Assembly: GCA_016858145.1 (NCBI GenBank)
Contig: JAEHOE010000198.1
Coordinates: 106,717 to 170,716, forward strand
From: Edaphochlamys debaryana
Taxonomy: Eukaryota > Chlorophyta > Chlorophyceae > Chlamydomonadales
Length of the DNA stretch: 64,000 nucleotides
Reading direction: 5' to 3'
The position numbers and the translations under genes are program-made. Below are positions 11,974-22,399 of this stretch, piece after piece. The notes below the pieces were generated by a model. It searched no databases. It was not told the origin of the DNA and saw only the letters and a program-made list of their open reading frames with translations. Each line of letters opens with the position of its first letter. Position 1 is the first letter of the stretch.

Positions 11974-14507
11974 ATGCCTTCCCTGACAGAGCCTCGCCCC
12001 TTGTCGCAGGCCCACAACAGGCCCGACCCCAACTTGTCGTCGCGCATGAGCGCGCAGAGCGCCATGGACGCTTACAGGTGAGCCGTGCAAGCGCCCCGTC
12101 GCTGGCCGAAGGGGGGATTCCGCGTCCCTCCACCTCCAGCCGCTCGTGCTGGCGGCTCCCCACCACCCCCTACTTAACCCGTCTGACACGATCCCCCCGA
12201 CTCCCCGACTGCGCGCGCAGGCAATCGCGGCTACAAGCCGCTCGCGCCGCCCTCGCACAGCAGATACGCGAGGAAGGCGGGGTTGCAGCTCGCCACACTG
12301 AAGCGGCCCGGGAGATGATGGCGAGCATCGACCTCAACAACGATGGCCACGTGACGTGGGAGGAGTGGGCGGACGCGTCGCTCCTCCCCCAGTCAGAGTG
12401 AGCCTGGCTAAGGGGGTCCCCCCTTGCCCTTCCCCCCTTGTCCCGACCCCACCCTAACCCCCAACGACCCCCAACCTCATCCCCCAGACTCGACACGTAC
12501 CGCCAGCTCTTCACCCTCCTCGACGCCGACGACAGCGGCACCCTGACCCTGGACGAGCTGGCGGCGCTGGCGCTGCTCAAGCAGGGCAGCCCCATCTGGT
12601 GCGGCCGCTGCGACGTGGCGGTTCTGGACCGGCAGCTGCTGGGCTGCCGGCGCTGCTGGCGGGAGGGGCTGCTGGAGGGCATGGCGGACTCGCGCAAGGC
12701 CGCGGCCTGCTGCCTGCCCTGCGCCGACCGGGCCGGGCTCAGCGGCTGCGGCTCGGGGGGCGGGGGTGGAGCGGGGTGCAGCAGCGGCAGGTGCCACCTG
12801 TGCAGCGGCAAGATGGAGGTGGTGGATAACACCTGGTGGCTGCCGCTGCGGGACTGGTGAGTGGGTGGGAGGGTGGGTTGGGGGGGGGGCGGGTGCATTT
12901 CGTGGTGGGGGGCATGGGGGCGACTGGCTGGCGCTGCAGTTCACCAGCTTGGGCGGGACGCGCAAGCGCGGGACGCATTGCGGGTGGCTCGCAGGGAGAC
13001 TGCTGCGTCTGCTGTGCCACCGTGCGCGTGTCTGACCCCCCGCCCTGTTGCTCCCTGTGCGCCCCCAGGCCCGCCATGCGGGAGACCCTGACGGACAAGG
13101 AGTTCAGGTGCGTGCGTGCGCGGGGGCGAGAGAGGCGTTTCCCCATGCGGAGAGGCAGGGCCGCCCCACCGGTACCGTACCTCCTCACGCACGCAAAAGA
13201 GAGTGTCCCGCCGCGACCCGCGTCACCCTGCGCGTCACCTCTCTGCACAGCTCCCAAACCCCTCCCTTAACCCCCTCTTCCCTCCCCTCCCCCCGTGTCC
13301 CCCCCTCCCCCCACACACAGGAAGGCCCGCATCATGGACGCCCGGGCCGCCCTGATGGACCTGGGGGAGCAGCTGACGGAGGAGCTGCGGGAGGGGGCGG
13401 GGGTGGACCTGCACGCCGTGCGGCTGCAGAAGAAGGACTTCGTCAAGAACGCACTCGCGGAGGGCAGCGCCATCTCCAAGAAACAGTGAGTTTTAAGCTC
13501 TCTTTGGACTGGGCTGGGTGTCTGGGCTGGGTGTCTGGGCCCTGCCAGTTGGGGGGTGACAGGATTTGGCAGTTGCGTGGTCCTCTGTTCCCTTACCGAG
13601 GAGCTCACCTGTCACCACCACGCCTCCCCTGCCGCTCCCCTCGAGCAGGGCCTCCACCCTGTTCAAGTGCTTTGACCTGGACGGTAGCGGCGCCATCGAC
13701 GGAGCCGAGCTTCTGGCCATGGCGGCCGCGGGCCGGGGCCACGCCTACGGCTGCGACGGCGCCTGCAAGGGAGCGCTCGTGTTCGACGACACCCTGTTTG
13801 CCTGCACGGCTTGCTGGCGCGAGTACCAGCGCGGCGGCTTCGCGGACCCCAAGCGGGCGGCCGCCTGCTGCGTGTCGTGCGTGCGGCGCAGCGCGGGCAG
13901 CACGGCGCGCGCGGGCGAGGCGCCCGCGTGCCGGCACTGCACGCACAGCATGGCCCTGGTCCCCAACGAGTGGTGGAAGAAGCGGGAGGACTGGAGCACC
14001 ATGAGGTGGGTGGCTGGGTGCAGCAGGCACGGGCTCAGGTTTACCGGTAGGGGCGGCGCGTCCACGCTTGCGCTTGCTAGACCCGGGGGATCTGAGACCC
14101 TGGCTGCTTAGCCGCCTCTCAGAAGTCTGCATGCGCACAGGCACCATCGCCGTACATCCCGGTCGGACCCCAACCACCTGCCCCTCGTTGTACTGCCGTG
14201 CAGGGAGCTCAGAGCCGGGGAGGAGGAGGCCGTGGCGGCGGCGCTGGAGGCCGCATCACATGCCCAGCCCGCCCCCTGGGAGGCGCAGGTGGCTGCCAAG
14301 GCGCAGGCGTCCAAGGCGCTGCGGCGGCAGGAGAAGGGCGAGGTGTGGCAGAAGGTGGGGGAAGCCATCAGCAGCCTGGGGAGCAACCCGGTGACACGGG
14401 TCATCTTGTCGGCACTGCAGCGCCGCGCCAAGGGGGGGGGCAAGCGCAGCCTGGCGGCCACCCAGGCGCACGGCAGCGGCGTCAAGCGGATGCTGGTGGC
14501 GCGGTAG
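11974..14507 (+). CDS. EF-hand / Cys-Trp module protein, paralogue A
   Basis: Seven exons, 504 aa: 11974-12077, 12221-12397, 12488-12856, 13069-13107, 13321-13485, 13649-14005, 14204-14507; all six introns are phase 2. Three canonical EF-hand loops bind Ca2+: DLNNDGHVTWEE (72-83), DADDSGTLTLDE (106-117) and DLDGSGAIDGAE (294-305). Loops 2 and 3 are each followed by a cysteine module of about 85 residues ending in a double-Trp motif: C-x2-C, C-x2-C (GCRRCWREGLL), CC-x2-C, C-x2-C, then NTWWLPLRDW in the first and NEWWKKREDW in the second. The CxxC pairs suggest zinc binding. I do not recognise this module. The C-terminus (405-504) is Ala/Lys-rich. Upstream in-frame ATGs exist, but the region before 11974 is A/T-rich like a UTR. 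Function unknown; a Ca2+-responsive scaffold or Zn protein is inference. Confidence 0.82.
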
Positions 14508-15734
14508 GCGCACGAACCATGGGCCGCCGCTTATGCACGTGTAAGTGAGAGGCCTCGGCTCTCGGGAGCATGTCAGGGTCCGTCGATGGTGGATTCATTC
14601 ATGTGCGGCGGTTGGTTGGCGCGCGGTTAGGGTAGTTAGGGTTTGGCTTTGGCGTGTTGGCGTGTTGGCGTGATGGCATTCATTCATCAGGGTAGAATGT
14701 TTGCTTGCCCTCAAGCAGGTTGGGGCAGCTTTGAGCACCTGCTGATAAACCTGTTTCTAAGTATCTAATGTTGTGCACTGTCATTCTTTGTCTTCTCTGT
14801 GAGAGCATGTTACCCATGACCTAGGCTAAGGCACCTTCTGCACTAGGGTACGCGCGGTTGGCGTCTATATGCACCTGTACTGTCACGAGCAGTATTCATG
14901 CTCTGTTGTGTGGTCATGAGTGCTTACTCTCAGTCCGCACGATGTTCTGGGCTTCTGGCGGTTGATTGACGGCTGATGGCGGCAAGGTGGCTGGACGACA
15001 TTTGCGTGCAGCAGGATTGCAGGGCGCATAGCGAGCTAGAGGGACCACTAACGATGGTACTCCTGTTGGTGCGTATAATGTGCTTGTGGCTTTGGTAGGT
15101 ACTGAAGCGCTTGGCCGAGGCAGGGGGGGGGGGGGGGGCGGCGGGAGGCAGGCGGGAGAGCGGAGGCGGTCTCTTCAGCGCGCGGGGGCGGGCGGGCGGG
15201 AGCTGGGGAACAGGCACGGGCGACCTGAGTCAGGACACACTCGGACACACAAAGTCAGGACGCACAGCTGGTGGTGAGTACCGTACGTGGGTGATGAGTA
15301 GGGACCTGCGCACAAGCAAGGAGCGAGCAGTAAGACGGACTGCTCGCACGCGGGCACTCGTCGGCACTGAGCAGTTGGCCAACTGCACGTAGTCGAAGCG
15401 GCTCACACTGCGTGCAATGGCCTAATATGTTGGTGACGTGCTTATCGAGACATTGGTTTTTGGGCGCACGTTCTTGGCCTGCCGCGAGCGCCTCGAGCAC
15501 AGTCGGCCCGCAGGCGGTCACTCGACGGAGTGACGACGCGACCCACCGCACCGCAGACACTGTAGGTGTTGAGCTATCGGCCTGAATATTGCCGGACTTC
15601 CTGGTCCTCACATACCTCACACATTTCATCGCTGTCTGGATTTGCAGTACTCTGCGATCCTAACTTACTTAAACACTCTAGGGCCGTCGCCTCGCCACAG
15701 TCGGCTGTGCGTTGACACAACACGCACTGCAGCC
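14508..15734. other. Intergenic, no gene seen
   Basis: A 1.2-kb spacer with short direct repeats (GCGTGTTG at about 14657), a poly-G run at 15123-15139 and an A/T-richer half next to the downstream start. No ORF with splice support. Confidence 0.5.
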
Positions 15735-17642
15735 ATGATCTCCCGCCGTGTGGCCCTCGTGGCCCTCATCTCTGCGCTTGCACTCGTTTCGGTCCACGCC
15801 GCGAAGGCGCCACCTCCGAAGAAGCCGAGCAAGCCGAGCGTTGCTGGTATCTGGGGCAAGATTGGTGAGTCGGGCGGCTGGTACCGGTGCGGGTGCGTCG
15901 GGTAGGTCGGGAGAAACGCCGGACATGCAGCCATGCCGGAACGCCGCTCGGGCGCCCTGACCTGGAGTCCCTTCTCTGCTCGTGTGCAGAGCCCGCTATC
16001 CCAACCGCGGTAAGTCAAGGCTTGATCTCACACCTTTTATATTCCTGTTTGGTAAGTTCATGCGCGCGCCGGGCATGGCCAACCCGTTACTGCCTTTCGC
16101 CGCACGCTCGCAGGTCGAGCTGGGCCTCAGCCCAGTCCTTCTGAAGGACACGCGCACCTTTGTGGTTATCTCGCCGACGCCGCACCCGAAGGTAGGCCTC
16201 GGGTTCCGAGCCACTCCGCTCCCCAGGCAGGGGTGCCGCTCGCCGCTCCGGAGCACCCCGCCCCCCCCGCGCTGTGGGCGGTTATGCCAAGGCACTCGTC
16301 CTTGCGGCGGTGTCGGAGGGGCAGGGCTGCGGTGTGAGGGCAAGCGTGCAGCGGGTCTGAGGCAAAGAGCTTGCTTCCTCCATCCAACTAGGCGTCACTG
16401 TTACACCGGGGTCCGCCTGCCCCTTCACTGGGAAGGCATGACGGCTCGCGTCAGACCTCCCCGCTCGTAGTTCCCTTCCCACATGGCTGTCCCTCGCTGC
16501 ACGCCCCAAACAGATGTGGTCGATTAACTGGATCACTCTGGAGGCCTCGCCTGACCAGCCCATCACCGAGGACGAGAAGAAGAACGGGCCCCGCATCTGG
16601 AACGCCCTGCCCGGCACCAACCAGGTGTGTGTGGGTGTGGGGGGGGGAGCTGCGGGGGTCGCCCCCTGGCCCCTGCATGCAGTACCCGATAACCCGAACC
16701 CCGCGCCCGTCGCGTGCGTACCCAATCGAAGACTGTTCTGCACATAAGTTCCTAGCCTTGAGGTGGTGCGAGCTCACCTAGTGCCGCCCCGGGGTCTGGA
16801 CCATTTGCCCCACCGCCCCCACCCCTATGTGTGCCTGACGCCTTCCACCGAATCCCCTCCTCCTTTTGCAGCTCTTCTCCGGAACCCTTGTCCAGACAGG
16901 TGAGACACGCTGTGTGCTGTGTGCACGCACTTGCCCGTGCGCGCTTGTGTCCTGCATCTCTCCTGCACGTCAACGAGCAGTGTTGCCGATTGGAAGGCCT
17001 GGTTTCGGCAACTGGCGTTGGGTGCCCCACTCCCCGCGCGTTGCTCCCCCTGCCCGTCCTCACCAGTGCACCGTGCGCTCCCGCTCTAAACCCCCCTCTC
17101 CACCAGGCCCCATGATCTATGACTCGATCGCCACTGCGCCGTACCTGTCGGCGACCTGTGTCATGGTGCGAATGGCCCATGGGGGGCCCCCGGGGGGTTG
17201 TTCTCTCCTAGATAGGAGGCGAATTGAGGAAGCGAGATTGTTTCTGTGGCAATGCTTCACAAGCGCCGCCCCGCCGCTTCGCGCGCTATTGCCCTTTGCA
17301 GACTGATGACTACAACGGCATGACCCTGTACGGCATTGGAACGTACGATCCCGCCAAGGTGCGTGCGTGCGAGCCATCCCCTGCAATTTTGGATCCAGCA
17401 GAAGGCTGCTGCTGTCTGCACCATGGGGCGGGGGTGCGGGCCGGGGCCACCGGCGATGATGCCACGTGTCCGAGACGGTTAGGCCCAGAAGCATCCGAGT
17501 CTGAGCTGGACCTTCGTGCCGTACACCCGGCCCCGTGCAGGCCGAGGAGAACAAGAAGGTCTGCGCCCGCAACGAGACCGTTGCCGGCTGCGGCTTTGCG
17601 GGCCTGCACCGCATCACCTGGCCCATTCAGGGTGTGTACTAA
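15735..17642 (+). CDS. Small secreted protein of unknown family
   Basis: Eight exons, 194 aa: 15735-15864, 15990-16009 (20 nt), 16114-16191, 16514-16624, 16872-16899, 17107-17165, 17302-17358, 17541-17642. Residues 1-22 form a clear signal peptide (ISRRVALVALISALALVSVH) with a likely cut after VHA. The mature part begins with a Lys/Pro stretch, has three Cys (SATCVM; VCARNETVAGCGF) and one N-glycosylation sequon (NET). No catalytic motif is visible and I do not recognise the family. It lies between two EF-hand/Cys-Trp paralogues on the same strand, so it was either present in the ancestral segment or inserted between the copies. A cell-wall or vacuolar role is only a guess. Confidence 0.78.
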
Positions 17643-17880
17643 TAGGGGCTTCAGGTGCCCGTACGGCAGGGTGTACTAGACGCCCCTGCGACGGCAGACG
17701 TGTGGACGTCTGGAGGCATTTCAGCAGTACCGGAGGTTCTGGCTGAGCAAGGGAGATTGTCGTGTGGGTGGGGCCATACATAACAGGAGGAAAGCGGGCT
17801 GGAGTCCGGGCGCGAAGCGGCCCGTAGCGTCCCGCAGGCCCGGGGGGGTGCATGGGCAGGGTATCAAAACACAGGCCTTG

Positions 17881-17885
17881 TGTAA
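17881..17885 (+). terminator. Candidate TGTAA polyadenylation signal
   Basis: TGTAA 239 bp downstream of the stop at 17642. In green algae TGTAA replaces AATAAA; the match is only five bases, so chance is possible. Confidence 0.35.
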
Positions 17886-17919
17886 GGGCATGTGACGTGC
17901 TTGATACCGGAATCCTCCA

Positions 17920-18010
17920 TTGGACACGTGCCTCCTGGTGCTGGTGCTACCGGAGTCCCGCTGCACCCGGGACGTCGTGCTGGACGCCTTGGACACGTGC
18001 CTCCTGGTGC
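17920..18010. repeat. 22-bp perfect direct repeat
   Basis: The block starting TTGGACACGTGCCTCC is present at 17920-17941 and 17989-18010, offset 69 bp, in the 3' flank of the secreted-protein gene. Confidence 0.85.
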
Positions 18011-18991
18011 GCACAAGGGTTATGCACGCGGCTGAACGCGCAGATGTGACCGCCCAGAGCAGGACAGCGGGCTGCCACCTGGAGCTAGGGCAGCGGTTAG
18101 GGGGGGGGCGGCGGGATGCTTTCTCGGGGGCAAGTAGGGGGGGGCCCTGCGGACAGTGACGACGCCTGCGGTGCTGGGGGGCAAGCCCATGAGGGCCCCA
18201 ACCAAGGACTGCTTTCTGCGGAGTTCCCAGGCCTCTGCCGCCGCCCAGAGCGCCCGACCCCTCCGTAGCAGCAAGGGACTCCTCCGCGCACCGCCACCGG
18301 GCGGGCGCCGGCCCGTCCTCCCTGCGTTTCTCTCACCATGTTGTGTCCGCCCCTGCTCGGAGCTCAATGCACAGCAGCACAGAGTGCCGAGGCCCCACCC
18401 CAGGGGTTATTATAGACAACGGGGCGTAGTGCCGCGGTGACTGGCCCCACCCCAGGGGTGCCTGCCCCACCCGGCAGCCCGGCGCAGCCGCTTACGCTCG
18501 GGCACGTGGCACTCCTAGCACTAGCCCATGCGCTCCCTTTAGGTGCTGTGATTCCCTGGCTTCCTCTACCTGGCGCTTTGCTCGCTGGGTGGCCCGCCCG
18601 TCGGCGACCTACCCTAGGCCCGCCCAGGCCCGCATCGGGCAGGATCGGGCCTCAACGGGTCAGCGATGAGACGATGACCGCAGCCTTCCGCGTCCACTGG
18701 GCCGCCTCATTGCTGAGGAACAGCGTGCTCTATAGAAGGAAGGGCACCACCAAGCAATTGTTATATCCACATACAGACGCTGTCATCACCCAGCTCTCAC
18801 CTCCACTTCCGGCAACGCAACAGTAGTCTCGCTTTGCTGGGAAACGCTTTGAGCACCGCAGCTACCCAGATTGCCAGTCGCGAAGGTGTGTTTGGGCGAC
18901 GCGTGGGCATCGCGGGAGGACAGCGCGCTGCTTCCTTTGGCCGGCTGAGAGCAATTTGGCCGGCTGAGAGCGATGCGGAGCGACTTGGTGG

Positions 18992-19027
18992 AAAGCTTCA
19001 AGCAGCTTGGGACCAGCTTGAAGCTTT
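18992..19027 (+). promoter_or_regulatory. 12-bp inverted repeat upstream of paralogue B
   Basis: AAAGCTTCAAGC (18992-19003) and GCTTGAAGCTTT (19016-19027) are perfect reverse complements around a 12-nt loop, about 95 bp before the ATG at 19122. If transcribed it is a stable 5'UTR hairpin. Confidence 0.6.
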
Positions 19028-19121
19028 GGAAGCTCCTCCTTTGTCTCACCCTCGTTTCCCCTGGCTCCCGACGCAGGCCCAGCCCCGGCCCAGCTCCCGC
19101 GGAACGACTGCGACTGCTGCA

Positions 19122-21693
19122 ATGGCAACCGACAAGTGAGCGAGAGGATACATACTGGCTGAAGAGAATCCATAGCGGGCAGCCGACCTTCAGGCAGCTT
19201 CAGGTGCCTCCTAAAACAACTTGTCACCCCCCCACTGATCCCCACCCCTCCCGCGACCCAACCCCGCAGTCAGTCCAGCACACAGGGGGTTCGTGACGCT
19301 CTGGCGCAGCACATTCGCGACATCATCGGTGGGGTGGCCGCGCATCACTTGGAGGATGCCCGTGAGATGATGGCCGACATGGACGCCAACGGCGACGGCA
19401 CCCTGACTTTCGAGGAGTGGGCGACCGCGTTTGATGGCTCCAAGGCCGAGTGAGCACCTGCTGCGGGTTGCCCTAGACCAATTGATCTTCCTTGCAACTC
19501 GTGTGCGGTGCGGAGTCCTCCCCGCGGCCCCGCCACTCCCGCCCCACGCCATGCCCACTCGTACATGCAACTGTACCCCTCAACCTCCCAAACCCCCTGC
19601 CTGTCACCGCCTACTACGGTAGGCTGGACTCGTACCGCCAGCTGTTCAGCCTGCTGGACGCGGACGGCAGCGGCGCGCTGAGCGTCGACGAGCTGGCCGT
19701 GCTGGCCACCCTGGTGGAGGGCTGCCCCTTCGCCTGCGACCGCTGCGAGGCGCTCACGCTGGGGCCGCAGCTGATGGGCTGCCGGCGCTGCTGGCGGCAG
19801 GGCCTGGTGGATGGGGACCTGGAGGAGGCGGGCCGGGCGGTGGCCTTCTGCACCTCCTGCTGCGACCCGGCCGCGGCCGGGGGCTGCGGCAGCCGCGGCG
19901 GGTGCTGCCCCAACTGCGATCGGGCGCTGGAGGCCGTGGATAACACCTGGTGGCTGCCGCTGCGGGACTGGTGGGGCGCGCACTGACATGGGTCTGATCG
20001 CACAGGCTTCCCTGGGGCGGGGCGGGGCGGGGCGGGGCGGGGCGGGGCGGGGCGGGACGCGAGGGCGGTTGGTGGGACTGGTAGCTGCCCCCCTCCCCCT
20101 TCCCCCTGAGGCTCTCATGCGCTGCTCCCCCGTGTCCCCCTCCCCCTCCTCCCAGGCCCGCCATGCAGGAGATCCTTTCGGAGGAGGACTACAGGTGAGG
20201 GGGGGCGACAAGGGGCGGCGCATAGCCTGCCCCCGCCAGAACGACTGGGCGGAGGGACCGCGGCCCTCAGCAAGCAGTGCACGCGATCCATTCCTCCACC
20301 AATCAGCCTCTCCCCACTAGTCCCAGCCCGGCCCCGCCAGTCCATCCCCTGTCCCAAATCCTGCCTCACACTGACGCTCACCTGAGCTCGCTTCATTTTC
20401 ATTGTCTCTCTCGTTTGCGACCCCAGACCATACTCTTAATCCTTACTGTCCCCTTGCCTGCCCCCCCCCCCCCACACACACTCCAGGCGGGTGCGCGTCA
20501 TGGACGCCCGCAAGGCCCTCCTGGCGCTGGCGGAGGAGGCGGTGGACGAGGCGGGGCTCAACATTGAGGGGGTGGAGCTGAGCAGGGAGGACGTGGTGCG
20601 GGGCTTCACCGGCGAGGAGGGGGCGTGCAGCCGCATCGGAGAGAAGCAGTGAGCGACGGGCGGGCGTGGGAGGGGGACCGGCCTGTGTGGATGTGACGGC
20701 ACATCCGTGCGTGGCTGGGGGGCCAGACCTTCCCGGATAGCTGCACGCCGCCTTGACCCGTGTTGGCTTTGCACCGTGGATAGCGGCACCTCGGGGAGAC
20801 CTTGCTTCACGGGAAGTAATTCCCTGCTCTCCTCTGTCTTGGCGTGCGCAGGGCCTCCACGCTGTTTCAGTGCTTTGATCTGGACAACAGCGGCGTCCTC
20901 TCCGGGACAGAGCTGCTGGCCGTCGCGGCCACCGACCGGTGTTCGCCGTACGGCTGCGACGGTGCGTGCAGCACACTCGTGTTCGACGACACCCTCTTCA
21001 CGTGCAAGGCCTGCTGGCGGGAGCACCAGCGCACCGGCTTCGCGGACCCCAAGCTCGCGGTCTGCTACTGCGTGTCGTGCGTGCGGCGCAGCGCGCGGGC
21101 GACGGGTGCGGAGCCCACGTGCCACAACTGCAAGGGCAGCCTGCAGGCGGTGCCGAATGAGTGGTGGAAGGACGCCCACGAGGACTGGAGCACGATGAGG
21201 TGCGTGACTAATCCGACGGCAACGGCGAATGCAGCGCAGCTCGTGTCCTGCAGGCAGGATCCGGTGCCGTAGACACGTGGCACGCGCAGCACGGCAGCAG
21301 GCCCCGTCGTCTAGTCCTCCGCGGCTCCGCCTTGTCTTGTCCTCACCCCTCCGGACCCCTGCCCCACCTGCTTACCGACGCAGGGAGCTGAGGGCCGAGG
21401 GCGAGGCGGCTGTGGCGCCGTCGTCGGCCCCGGCCACGTCACCTGAGGCGGCGGAGGCGGCTGCCCGGCAGGAGCAGGGCGACGCCGCGGGTCCGCAGGG
21501 CCAGGGCCATGAGGCTCCCCGGCCGTCGATGCGGCGGCAGCGGTCGCAGGCCGTGGGCCGGAAGGTGGGGGAGTCGGCCGCCAGGCTTGGCGGCACCGAC
21601 GCAAGCGGCAGCACCGTGCAGGGCAGGGCGGCACAGGAGGGGGCGCTACCGACGGTGGCGAGCCTCCAGCGCGAGGTCGTCACGGCCTGCTAG
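19122..21693 (+). CDS. EF-hand / Cys-Trp module protein, paralogue B
   Basis: Seven exons, 466 aa: 19122-19135, 19270-19449, 19623-19970, 20156-20194, 20487-20648, 20852-21199, 21384-21693. Intron number, phase (all phase 2) and the 39-nt fourth exon match paralogue A exactly. EF loops: DANGDGTLTFEE, DADGSGALSVDE, DLDNSGVLSGTE. Cys-Trp modules: GCRRCWRQGLV ... NTWWLPLRDW and CKACWREHQRTGFADPK ... NEWWKDAHEDW. The first exon codes only four residues plus two bases (MATD). The upstream sequence is open in the same frame, but its only possible starts are non-ATG, so 19122 is the best start. The C-terminal tail diverges from A and is Ala/Gln-rich. Function unknown. Confidence 0.82.
20014..20055. 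repeat. (GGGGC)n pentanucleotide repeat, about 8 units
   Basis: Intronic, just after exon 3 of paralogue B. The sense strand is G-rich and could form a G-quadruplex. Confidence 0.9.
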
Positions 21694-22399
21694 GCAGCGG
21701 GCCAAGTAGCACTGCAGGGGGTGCGCGGGCGGTGGCCGCGGTGTGAGCGCGGCAGCAAGTGTGGTGCGTGGGCAACAGCAGGGCATGTTGGTCAGGGGGA
21801 CGAGTGCCTAAGGCTGGGCGAGGACTGTGTGCTGGCGTTGAAGCGGTCGACGTGTTAAGCAAATGGAAGCACTGTGCATATATAACATACAAGTACTGGG
21901 CGCTGTGAGGAAGGGCTATAAGCCAGGAACCAGGCGTGGCCGTGGCTGACTTGAAGGCAGGCTTTGTAAATCGACTTGGCGCCTCCCTTCCCGCCCGTCC
22001 GACAACTTGACGTACAGCTCACACGCGCTGGCACCAGTAACACCGTCATCCGCGTCTACCATACGCCACTGCCGTACCACGACAGCTGGGAGCCACGGCA
22101 GACTGATCGCAGCTCTGCCGGCAGGTAGCCAAGCCGCTGGGTCCACCTATCCCGTGTGCCCTCGGGACCCTTTGCATCTTGCGCACATCAAGCGTTTAGT
22201 CAGCCATCCAATACGAGGCCACCCCACCACCACACGTACGCCCCTGCAGCCCGCTGCAGCCACCCTCTATGCCAATGCACGTCTCCCGCACGACCACAAA
22301 TGCCACCCCCCGGCCATCGCGGTAATGCCCACCCGTCACAAGCCGCCCTTGGCCTCCTCACACTCTCCACCGCTTCCCGCAGCCGGCACCAGTGCCCGC
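21694..22399. other. Convergent 3' flanks
   Basis: Between the stop of paralogue B (+) and the stop of the coiled-coil gene (-). TGTAA at 21965-21969 is a candidate poly(A) signal for the plus gene. No coding exon supported. Confidence 0.45.

Larger units (their letters stand above)
17643..19121. other. Intergenic: 3' flank of secreted gene, promoter/5'UTR of paralogue B
   Basis: No supported exon. It contains a TGTAA motif (17881-17885, the usual green-algal poly(A) signal) 239 bp after the stop, a 22-bp direct repeat, a repeated GGCCCCACCCCAGGGGT block near 18391 and 18441, a tandem TTTGGCCGGCTGAGAGC pair near 18937-18974, and a strong hairpin. Confidence 0.5.

Noticed and set aside
18834..19121. 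N-terminal extension of EF-hand paralogue B
   Set aside because: Same frame is open, but it begins with TTG, has no ATG, and the sequence contains the hairpin and tandem repeats of a UTR.
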